From Candidatus Cloacimonadota bacterium (lineage in GTDB: Bacteria > Cloacimonadota > Cloacimonadia > Cloacimonadales > TCS61): a stretch of 19,439 nt of DNA. A program made the position numbers and the translations under genes. Below are positions 7,332-15,700 of the stretch, one piece after another. The stretch's first letter is position 1. Each line of letters opens with the position of its first letter. The stretch is from the NCBI GenBank assembly GCA_016931665.1, contig JAFGEH010000216.1, positions 1 to 19,439 of the forward strand. The letters are read 5' to 3'. The notes beneath the pieces were generated by a model that was not told the origin of the DNA, did not search any database, and was given only the letters and a program-made list of their open reading frames with translations.

Positions 7332-7903
7332 AGAAATATATTCCAAATTTCCTGACAATTTCCAGAATCATTCTGGTTCCGGTTTTCATCTGGCTGATCT
7401 ACTGTGTACAAAGCAAAGAAGGGATAATCTGGGCTACAGCAGTTTTCATTCTGGCCAGCATCACTGATTATTTCGATGGTATGCTGGCCAGGAAATTCAA
7501 AGTGATCTCCGAATTTGGCAAAATAATGGATCCTCTGGCCGATAAAATTCTTGTCCTTAGTGCCCTGATAGCTTTGTCTATCCGTTTGGAACTCATCAGT
7601 CTGGTCACAGTGATAGTAATTTTAATCAGGGAAGTAATAGTATCTCTATTCCGGGAGTATTTCGCTTCCCGGAAAATATTTATCCCCGCTAATATCTGGG
7701 GCAAGATCAAAACTTTCATGCAGATGGTCGGCACCATAGCAGCATTACTGGTTTATACGATACAGGCAACAACAGATTTCAGGATTTTTCCACAGGAATA
7801 TGTTTATGATGTTTTTAATTTCTATTTCTGGATAATAGCCATTATCACCTGGTACTCGGGATTTCAATATTTCTTTAATATTATTGGTCATAAGAAGAAA
7901 TGA
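7328..7903 (+). CDS. pgsA: CDP-diacylglycerol-glycerol-3-phosphate 3-phosphatidyltransferase
   Basis: This 191-residue integral membrane enzyme is of the CDP-alcohol phosphatidyltransferase family. The signature D-x2-DG-x2-AR-x8-G-x3-D-x3-D is complete: Asp47, Asp50-Gly51, Ala54-Arg55, Gly64, Asp68 and Asp72. The N-terminus (KKYIPNFLTISRI) and overall length are those of PgsA, which makes phosphatidylglycerophosphate for phosphatidylglycerol. About five to six hydrophobic segments follow the family pattern. Other family members (phosphatidylserine synthase, cardiolipin synthase of the CDP-OH type) share the motif, but the IPN-LT-SR start favours PgsA. It overlaps both neighbours by four bases (ATGA at each end). 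Confidence 0.92.
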   Translation: MKKYIPNFLTISRIILVPVFIWLIYCVQSKEGIIWATAVFILASITDYFDGMLARKFKVISEFGKIMDPLADKILVLSALIALSIRLELISLVTVIVILIREVIVSLFREYFASRKIFIPANIWGKIKTFMQMVGTIAALLVYTIQATTDFRIFPQEYVYDVFNFYFWIIAIITWYSGFQYFFNIIGHKKK

Positions 7904-8940
7904 GCAAGGTATTAATTGTCCTGTTAATTATTTTATCAGTCTTTTCCTGTTCCAGACAGGAAGCGAAACATGATCCCGGCGGCAGACCACTGGATAAAAG
8001 AAAACCAATGTCCTGGGGTCAGCAACAGAATATATACATTTTTGCCGATGATAATGTGTGGAAATATGGAGAAACATATCTCAGAAACAGTCTGGAAAGA
8101 TATTATTTCACAACAGAGAATGAAACGTATTTTGAGATCCGGCGTATATCAATAGATCAATTGGAGCAGTTCTACCGATTTAATAATCTGATTTTTTACT
8201 GCGATCTTGCCTCTGAGGCACCGGTATCTTCTTATGTTAAAAGAATTATGGGGGAGCAGGTAGCAGCCGATGTTAGTGTTGATGCTGCAAGGCTTTATCC
8301 TCAGCATAATCTCTGGGCAAACGATCAATATGTATTGTTTATCTTAGGTGACACTGAAGAAAATCTGCTCAAACTGAACATCCTGCAGGCAAACAGAATA
8401 TTTGAACTGTTCCGGCAGAAGCTCTATGATCGGATCTCAAATAAAATCTTCAGCAGTCCGGTTTATCCAGCCGGTGAATTCAGGAATTGGCCCTGGACTT
8501 TGCAGCTTCCCCGGAATTATCAGTTATACCGGAATCTGGAGAACGAGAATTTTGTTTCTTATCTGGCCCGGGCAAAAGAAAAACCTGACCGCTATATCTC
8601 GGTTTATTATGAACCGATGCTTTCCGATAGTATTGACAGGGAATGGCTTAAAGAAACCAGAGCTGATCTGGCCTGGAAGTTTTATGATGAAGATTATTTT
8701 CTGGATAAAGATATCAAATTCGAAAAAATTAACCTGGGTGAACGGGAAGCCTGGAAACTATCAGGAAGATGGCAAAACCGCAAACATGTGATGGGAGGAA
8801 CTTTCCAGTCATATGCTTTCTATGATAAAATAAACCGGATTGCTTATTTGATTGACAATTCAGTTTATTTCCCAGAGGGTTTTAAATTAGCAGCTCTGAT
8901 CGAATTAGAGATTATCAGTCAAACTTTGGCTATAAAATAG
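7900..8940 (+). CDS. DUF4837 family lipoprotein
   Basis: This 346-residue exported protein has a lipoprotein signal peptide: a positive start, a hydrophobic core (4-15) and VFSC with Cys17 as the likely lipidated residue. Phe at the -2 position of the lipobox is unusual. The mature protein resembles DUF4837, best known from Bacteroidota. It opens with an NIYIFADDNVW segment (44-54), has a central LQLPRNYQLYR stretch, and near the C-terminus the distinctive GGTFQSYAFYDKINRIAYLID pattern, in which a strand pair precedes VYFPEG. No enzymatic motif is visible and the function of the family is unknown to me. It begins in an ATGA overlap with pgsA, and an outer-membrane barrel gene with its own strong ribosome binding site follows 18 bases on. 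Confidence 0.82.
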   Translation: MSKVLIVLLIILSVFSCSRQEAKHDPGGRPLDKRKPMSWGQQQNIYIFADDNVWKYGETYLRNSLERYYFTTENETYFEIRRISIDQLEQFYRFNNLIFYCDLASEAPVSSYVKRIMGEQVAADVSVDAARLYPQHNLWANDQYVLFILGDTEENLLKLNILQANRIFELFRQKLYDRISNKIFSSPVYPAGEFRNWPWTLQLPRNYQLYRNLENENFVSYLARAKEKPDRYISVYYEPMLSDSIDREWLKETRADLAWKFYDEDYFLDKDIKFEKINLGEREAWKLSGRWQNRKHVMGGTFQSYAFYDKINRIAYLIDNSVYFPEGFKLAALIELEIISQTLAIK

Positions 8941-8958
8941 CCTGAAAAGGAGTTTAAG

Positions 8959-9720
8959 ATGTATAGATTGATCTTGGTCCTATTATTTATGATGATCATT
9001 ACTGTGTTAACCGGCTACGAGATGAACACGTTGATCGAAGCACCAACCGCCGGCATTTTACAGAGAGGTGAGGCGGAGATATCAGCTAAAATCTACAAAA
9101 ACAACGGCTTGATCCTGGGCACCAAAGTCGGCCTTTTCCCCCGATTCATGTTCGGGGTTTATTACGGAGCCGAGCAGATTGTGGGGAATCAGGATCCGGA
9201 ATGGCATGACCGTGTAGAGTTCAATGCGAAATTCAGGATCATGGATGAATCAGCTGCTTTGCCGGCCTTTGCCGTGGGATATGATTCACAGGGACATGGG
9301 AACTATTATTCCAGTGCCAAACGGTACGATATTAAATCAAAAGGATTTTTTGGAGTATTCAGTAAGAATTATTATTTTCTGGGCAATCTTGGTGTGCATC
9401 TGGGAGCAAATTACAGTCTGGAGAGAGAGGATGATGATACTGATCTGAATTTATTTGCTGGCATAGATAAATCCATCGGGGATGTACTGGTTTTGATCTG
9501 TGAATACGATGTGGCCTGGAATGATAATGAAGACTGGCAGGATCAGGCTCTTTCCACTACCATTAAAGGTCTGGGGCGCGGTTATCTGAGCACCTGTCTG
9601 GATATTCATTTCACGGAATATCTTGTGCTGAAAATTGCTTTTTACGACCTGCTGGAGAACAGGCCTGATACGGAAGGAAGCGACAGAACTATCAGCCTTT
9701 TGTATTATATGACATTCTAA
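8959..9720 (+). CDS. YjbH-like outer-membrane beta-barrel protein
   Basis: This 253-residue protein has a Sec signal peptide (hydrophobic 3-18, probable cleavage around residue 19-20). The body is rich in alternating strands with Gly and aromatic residues, and it ends in a C-terminal Phe as is usual for Omp barrels. Segments such as RVEFNAKFRIMDES (about 75-88), PAFAVGYDSQGHG (about 92-104), KSKGFFGVFSKNYYFLGNLGVHLG and GIDKSIGD match the pattern of YjbH-domain proteins as I remember them from Cloacimonadota and relatives. In E. coli YjbH is linked to exopolysaccharide production, but a specific role here is not supported. AAGGAG lies upstream of the ATG. It is followed 9 bases later by a TPR lipoprotein. 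Confidence 0.72.
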   Translation: MYRLILVLLFMMIITVLTGYEMNTLIEAPTAGILQRGEAEISAKIYKNNGLILGTKVGLFPRFMFGVYYGAEQIVGNQDPEWHDRVEFNAKFRIMDESAALPAFAVGYDSQGHGNYYSSAKRYDIKSKGFFGVFSKNYYFLGNLGVHLGANYSLEREDDDTDLNLFAGIDKSIGDVLVLICEYDVAWNDNEDWQDQALSTTIKGLGRGYLSTCLDIHFTEYLVLKIAFYDLLENRPDTEGSDRTISLLYYMTF

Positions 9721-9729
9721 TAACCATTT

Positions 9730-11628
9730 ATGTGCAAGTCCCTTCTTTTCTTATTGATGATATTGCTGCTGGCTGGTTGCGCCAGCACTGGAAATTCAGC
9801 TTACAAACCTCAGGATTCAATTCTTAACTACGAAGCTCTGCATTATTATTCCATGGCCGAAACAGCTATCCAGATGAGGGATTTGCACTCTGCTGTTGAT
9901 CTCTTAAAAATAGCAGCCAATAAAGCTCCTGACAGCATCCAGATCAGGGAACGGCTGCTGGAAGTAATGAACCAGCAGGCCCAAACCAAACCGGAGATAC
10001 GAGAAGAGATAATCCTGTTAGGTGAAGAATACTACAGAAAGCAGCTCTACTCTCCGGACATACTGCTTTATCTGGCAGAATCTTATAATTACCGGAAGGA
10101 ATATGACAGAGCAGGTTTCTTTCTGCAGTTGGCTTTAGAACAACGCCCCACAATGCACTTATATGCTTCTTATCATCTTTTTTTAAGAAAGAATCAGGGA
10201 GAAACCAGAAGAGATCTGCTGGAAAAAGCCCTGGACTTACCCTGGCAAAATCAGGAAGATGTATTATTCGTAGCTGATCTTTTTCGTGCCATAGATCCGG
10301 AACAAACAGCCAGTATTATGGAAAAAGCTTATGATACCTGGAATGATGAAAGAACACTGCGGTTACTCCTGACGGCTTATGAAAATCTGGGAAAGCAGGG
10401 AAAGATTAACGAAGCCATCCAAAACCGGCTTGATCAGAAATTGGAAACTTCAGATTTCCTGAAAATCCATTTGATCAGCAATTATTTCCAGGAAAGAGAA
10501 TTTCAAAAAGTAGTGGATAACAGCAAGATATGCCTGGAAATCAACCGCGACCCGCTGCTGCGTTACCTTTTCTTCTCCGCTTTCAGTCTGAATCTGGAAG
10601 AACTGGCGCTGAATGCCGGAAAAACTGCTTTGAGTGTAGGAGATCTGCCAGAGGAATTGCTTTCCAGTTTTCATGCCTATTATGCCTTTGCTCTCCTTAA
10701 AACAGGAGATGATGATCAGGCAGCTTTTCATTTCGCAGCTGCGGATAATCTGGAGATTTCAACTCAGCTGTTAACTGAATACGGAGTACTTTCCGGTATG
10801 GAAGATGAACGGATCGAAAATTTCCTGACTCTGATCCGGGAAAAATCTTCTACCGACGATTTTGGAAATTTTATCACAGCTTATATCTACACCCTTCTCG
10901 ACCGCAAACTTCAAGGTGCAACCTTCATGGATAAAGTAAACAGAGAATATTTAAAGAAAAATGATCAGCTGCTTTTTGCTGCCATATCCTATCTGAATAA
11001 TCAAAATAATGTGGAAGAGGCTTCCAAACTGCTGGATCTGAGGGATAACAGGAGTCCTTCGATCCAGGAAGTACTGGGTTTTTATTACTATAACATTGAA
11101 GCAGATTCTCTGGCCTTCAATTATTTCCTGTCTGAGCTGAATTCCAATCCTCAGCCGACAGCCGGTATTTTTATTGTAATTTCTATTCTGGGAGAACGAT
11201 TGGGTAAAATCGAGGAGCTGGTAAAAATTCTTGATAAAGCTGTTACTCTGTACCCCGATAATGCAGAAATTCTTAACATCCTGGGTTATACCATAGCTGA
11301 CCATAATTTACGTGACAGGTTTGAACAGGGTGAGAAATTGTTATTAAAAGCAGTGGAACTGGAACCGGATAATGCCATGTTCTGGGACAGCCTGGCCTGG
11401 CTTAACTTTCGCCTGAATCGTTTTGAACAAGCACTGGCAGCCATGCAGAAACCGCTGGAAGCAGGAATTGAGCATAGTGAAATTGCCTATCATTTGGGAG
11501 AAATATATTTGAAACTGAACAAGATCACGGAAGCACGAAAATATCTTAACCTGGCCATTGATCTTGACACGGAACCTGCTTCCGTGCAAAACGCCAGTGA
11601 GTTGCTGGAGAGTTTAAATAAGAGGTAA
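9730..11628 (+). CDS. TPR-repeat lipoprotein
   Basis: This 632-residue protein has a canonical lipobox (LAGC, Cys17), so it is probably a lipid-anchored periplasmic or outer-membrane protein. The mature part is almost entirely helical and made of tetratricopeptide repeats. Early ones start near 37 (YYSMAETAIQMRDLHSAVDLLKIA) and the clearest lie at about 505-625, including DSLAWLNFRLNRFEQA (about 553-568) and HLGEIYLKLNKITEA (about 588-602). The middle is more divergent and probably also TPR-like. TPR lipoproteins of this size usually act as assembly or scaffolding factors in the envelope; the partner is unknown. No clear ribosome binding site precedes the ATG, which lies 9 bases after the preceding stop. 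Confidence 0.85.
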   Translation: MCKSLLFLLMILLLAGCASTGNSAYKPQDSILNYEALHYYSMAETAIQMRDLHSAVDLLKIAANKAPDSIQIRERLLEVMNQQAQTKPEIREEIILLGEEYYRKQLYSPDILLYLAESYNYRKEYDRAGFFLQLALEQRPTMHLYASYHLFLRKNQGETRRDLLEKALDLPWQNQEDVLFVADLFRAIDPEQTASIMEKAYDTWNDERTLRLLLTAYENLGKQGKINEAIQNRLDQKLETSDFLKIHLISNYFQEREFQKVVDNSKICLEINRDPLLRYLFFSAFSLNLEELALNAGKTALSVGDLPEELLSSFHAYYAFALLKTGDDDQAAFHFAAADNLEISTQLLTEYGVLSGMEDERIENFLTLIREKSSTDDFGNFITAYIYTLLDRKLQGATFMDKVNREYLKKNDQLLFAAISYLNNQNNVEEASKLLDLRDNRSPSIQEVLGFYYYNIEADSLAFNYFLSELNSNPQPTAGIFIVISILGERLGKIEELVKILDKAVTLYPDNAEILNILGYTIADHNLRDRFEQGEKLLLKAVELEPDNAMFWDSLAWLNFRLNRFEQALAAMQKPLEAGIEHSEIAYHLGEIYLKLNKITEARKYLNLAIDLDTEPASVQNASELLESLNKR

Positions 11629-11630
11629 TC

Positions 11631-11810
11631 ATGAAATTTGTATTTAACAGATTAAACAGTTTATTACTGATCGTTGCGCTTGTACTTACTATTGCCGGAT
11701 ATATTATCATGGGTACTGGCGATAAGACCATCTCACCTATTCTACTGATAATTGCCTACGCTGTTATATTTCCCATGGCGATCATGGCCGGCAGCAGGAA
11801 AAAATCCTGA
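11631..11810 (+). CDS. Small 59-residue two-helix membrane protein (DUF3098-like)
   Basis: This short frame begins 2 bases after the TPR gene stop, with AGAGG ahead of its ATG at 11631, and ends with TGA at 11808. The product has two predicted membrane helices (about 11-27 and 35-53). Between them is a turn reading MGTGDKTISPILL, and the tail is basic (SRKKS). The layout (helix, MxxGD, TISP, helix) resembles small proteins of the DUF3098 group that are common in the FCB superphylum, where the function is not known. Position inside a packed co-directional gene run, a ribosome binding site and a coherent helical pattern argue that it is a real gene. The next gene starts 19 bases on. Confidence 0.82.
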   Translation: MKFVFNRLNSLLLIVALVLTIAGYIIMGTGDKTISPILLIIAYAVIFPMAIMAGSRKKS

Positions 11811-11829
11811 TTCCCGAGTAATTTAACTA

Positions 11830-12717
11830 ATGCTGAACCCTTATCTTTCAGAAGAATTCACCGCTAAAATTGATAACTTCAACCTGCGGGCAAGATTGAT
11901 TGTGGAGGGATTCATTATCGGTCTTCATAAATCACCCTATCACGGCTTCAGCGTTGAGTTTTCCGACCATCGGCAGTATAATCCCGGAGATGCTATCAGC
12001 AACATCGACTGGAAAGTATATGCGAAAACTAATCGTTATTATATTAAAAGATATGAAGAAGAAACCAATCTTAAGTCTTATATCCTGATAGACCACAGTA
12101 AATCGATGGGTTATACTTCTGGAGATATGACCAAGCTGGATTATGCCAAGGCTTTTGCTTCAGCATTGACTTACCTGATGATCTCCCAGCAGGATGCTGT
12201 GGGACTGTTAACTTATACGGACAAGATAACCAGTTATCTTCCGCCCCGCTCAATGCGGTCTTATCTGAATGAACTTTTCCGGGAATTGTACCGGCTGGAG
12301 GCCCGGGAGCAAACTCAAACCGCCTTCGTGCTTCATTCCCTGGCAGACCGGATAAAAAAACGTGGCTTGATTATAATTATTTCAGATCTGATTGATGAAC
12401 CTGAAAGCATTCTCCAGGGATTGCAGCACTTTCGCCATCAGAAACATGAAGTGATTATATTTCATATCCAGGATCACCAGGAGATAAAGTTCGACTTCAA
12501 ATACGAAACGGAATTTGCTGATGCCGAGACGGGTGAGAAAATCACGGTGTCACCCTGGCAGATAAAACAGGATTATCAGAAATCATACAACTCGAATATC
12601 GCCTATTTGCGTTCCAGGTGCCATGAATCACTAATTGAGTATAATCCCATCACCACAAATACCAGCTATGAAGAAAATTTACTTCAGTACCTGATCAAGC
12701 GTTCCCGCTTAATGTAA
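11830..12717 (+). CDS. DUF58 domain protein (von Willebrand factor A-like)
   Basis: This 295-residue protein of the DUF58 family (COG1721) shows the family core: HRQYNPGD at 47-54, IDWKVYAKT at 59-67, then a VWA-like domain with a MIDAS-type D-x-S-x-S motif (DHSKSM, Asp88-Ser90-Ser92) and the strand IIIISDLID at 181-189. DUF58 proteins usually work beside MoxR-family AAA+ ATPases and membrane VWA/BatA proteins, probably as metal-dependent assembly factors for envelope or metalloenzyme complexes. Neither partner is visible on this strand in the window, which is unusual for the family. The ribosome binding site is weak. Its TAA stop directly touches the stop of the convergent surface-protein gene. 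Confidence 0.92.
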   Translation: MLNPYLSEEFTAKIDNFNLRARLIVEGFIIGLHKSPYHGFSVEFSDHRQYNPGDAISNIDWKVYAKTNRYYIKRYEEETNLKSYILIDHSKSMGYTSGDMTKLDYAKAFASALTYLMISQQDAVGLLTYTDKITSYLPPRSMRSYLNELFRELYRLEAREQTQTAFVLHSLADRIKKRGLIIIISDLIDEPESILQGLQHFRHQKHEVIIFHIQDHQEIKFDFKYETEFADAETGEKITVSPWQIKQDYQKSYNSNIAYLRSRCHESLIEYNPITTNTSYEENLLQYLIKRSRLM

Positions 12718-15700
12718 TTATTTGATCAATAGACATTTCTTTACATCAACAGTTTTGCGGTCAACAACCAGGTGGTAAAAGTACAGGCCTGAGCTTTGCT
12801 CCGAAGCGTTCCATAACAGATGATAGTTACCCGGTTCCTGGACTTCCTGCAGCAGTATCTTAACAAGTTCCCCTTTGATATTGAAGATTCTAACAGATAC
12901 CATACCACCCTGAGCCAGTTGATAGGAGATTCTGGTCTGCGGATTGAAGGGATTGGGTATATTCTGGAACAAAGTGGTAATGACGGGCAGTAAGTTATCC
13001 TCAGAAGAAGCTGGTGTTGTTTTAATAACCACATTGGAAAAAGAAGGCAGAGATTCAACATTATTGGTATGGACAGCTGTTATGGCAAACTGATAGTTGC
13101 CGGGCTGAAGTGATGGCCAGGTGTCGTCAATATAAGTTGTATCAGTTACCGCCATACCGATCAGAGACCAGTTCTGGGTATTATATAGTTCACTCTGAGG
13201 AAAGCGGTAAATATTATAAGATTCAAAGCTTCTTTCTTCCTTACTGCTGTCATTAATAGTCACTAATGAATAGGTGGGGACCAGTTCGCGAGATAGTTCA
13301 CCAAAGTCAAAACCATGGGCTCTGATCAGCATATTGCGTGTAAAATAAAAATCTCCAATATCAGTCCAATCACCGGTATTCCAGTTTTCAGAGGCCAGTT
13401 GAGTGCCCGGAACGAACTCCCAGGGAGCTCCGATGCCATCATCCAGGGCCATCCCGGTATAGATGTTAGGTGTAATCACCCCAACAAAGAAGCCATTGGG
13501 TGCATTAACCGGCGAAGGCAGGGAATAGATATTCCATTGGTTATCAGTATTGGGTAAATTACCTGTGAGCAGAAGCTGTTGTCCGGGATCCGGTTCAAAA
13601 TAAGAATCCAGACCCAGAATCAGAATTTTTGCAGTAGAATGGGCACCATATACGGAGGTCAGGTACCAGTGTACTTCCTCGATCCTGGCGTTATGTGCAT
13701 GCACCGCACCGAATACAGCATTAGGCAGAGTCTGACTGAAACCGATCTGGGTGACCTGGTTGCCGTCGTCATAACGGAATTCACTATTGCCAATTCCGGG
13801 AGGATCCCAGGTGAGAGTAACCAGTGTTCCGGTATCATTCTGTTCAGCCTGCAGGTTGGCAGGAGAGATAGTGATCTCATTCAGGGTAATTGTACCAAGA
13901 TCAATATTATCTGTTCCCACAACAATATTTTCCGTATAGCTTTGATATTCCTCATGAGAAATTTCCAGATAATAGCTGTTGTTTGAATATATCCCGCTGA
14001 TATTAAAGTAACCGTCTATTCCGCTTGAAGTTTGATATGTAGTGAATCCTGAGAGGCTGACAGTGGCATTTTCCAGTCCAGCCTGAGGGTCATCGCTGGC
14101 TACTACCCGGCCGGATAGATCAACCACACCCAGGGGGTTGAGTGTGAAATCAAGATTCAGGGTCTGGCCCTCTTCAACCGTACCCGGTAATGACTGGCTG
14201 TTGTAACCGAAAGCTGCTGCCGTGAAAGTATAATTCCCCACCTGAATATTTCCCAGGTAGTAATAGCCTTCCGTATCAGTGTAAGAGATCAGCTGCGTGC
14301 CTTCAATATTCACCTGAGCATTGGGAATGGGGGCATCTTCATTATCAAAAACAAAGCCTTCAACATTGCCCATAGCTCCCTGAAAGAAGGTAAAAGTAGT
14401 ATTGGGATGGATATTGAACATATATCCCTCAGGGGGATTGTATGGATCCAGAATCATTACATTATCCCTTTCGTATCTTGTCCTGTCGGGATATTGTGGT
14501 GTTGTTGATACAACGAATTTATCCTCAGTGCCATAGCTGTTGGTATCCAGAGGGCGATGAGCCATAATAATCAGATTATTCCCTTCATAAAAATAGGGAG
14601 TGGTAAGATTAATGGTAATTTCATTCTGTCCGGCCGGATAATCCACATTGCCGTCAAAGACTTGAGTGAGTTGAGAGGCCGGTACCCATCCGGCTGCAAG
14701 ATCCAGGGCAGTGGTTTCACCCATCCAGATAACGGTAGGCTTCTGCATGAGTGTATTTTGAAAATTATTATAATAAGTAATACTGGTTATGAACCCGGTG
14801 ACATTGCCGAGTTCAGCGGATTGATATAGCGTTTCGGTGAGGCTGTTCAGATACTGGAAGCTGACTGGTACCCGATTATTCAGGTCTGTACCAGTTCCCA
14901 CGGTTACCTGGAAAATGCCCTGGGGAAAGATCTCGATATTAAGAGTGGAAGTGGTATTGTTATTCGGGTTTTCATCTCCAGTAAGATCAACCCGGCCATA
15001 AATTGATGTGGTGCCAGCAGGTTCACTGACAGGAATATTCCAGACAAGAGTGTGGCTGACAATTTCTCCGGGCAGGATAGAAGTATTCACTGGCAGGCTG
15101 GCTAATTCGATATTACCGGCTTTGAGCAGTTTAATCAGATAAGAACTTTGAGGAAGATTACCGACATTTTTGACTGTGATCTGATAGGCTTCAGTATTCC
15201 CGGCATTAACAATGGATGAACCGGACAGGGTCAAGGCAGCCAGATCGTTATCATAAACAGTCGGCTGGCCAATAATAACGATATCGTCCAGACAGACACC
15301 GTAGCCATAATCATCCAGTGCTTCAAAGGCTACATAATAGGTTGTACTGGGATCGGGCAGGGTAACTGTTCTTTCGACCCAATCAGGAGTATTTTCCAGG
15401 AAGGAAGTGATCAGGTTCCAGTTACCGCCGGGTGAATTTTTATAATAGATATGGAGCTGATCCTGATCCCCCGCCCAGACAGCCTGAGCATGCCAGAAGT
15501 TAAGAGTGCCATTATTGGCCGTACCCAGATTAAGTTCCGGTGTGATCAGTCTGGTAGAATTTCCGGTAGTGTTATGTAAAAAGGCAGCGTTGTACGTGCC
15601 GGAATGTGCAGAGGGAGGATGACTCAAGTAACCACCGGTCTGAACAATCCAGTTATTGCTTCCACTTACATATTCCTGAGACCAGTCAGCAGGCAGTGAA

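Noticed and set aside
13579..13986. 135-codon plus-strand open frame inside the surface protein gene
   Set aside because: It is antisense to a clear domain-rich gene, has no ribosome binding site and no protein-like pattern; other plus-strand frames here (13315-13557, 14557-14829) fail the same way.
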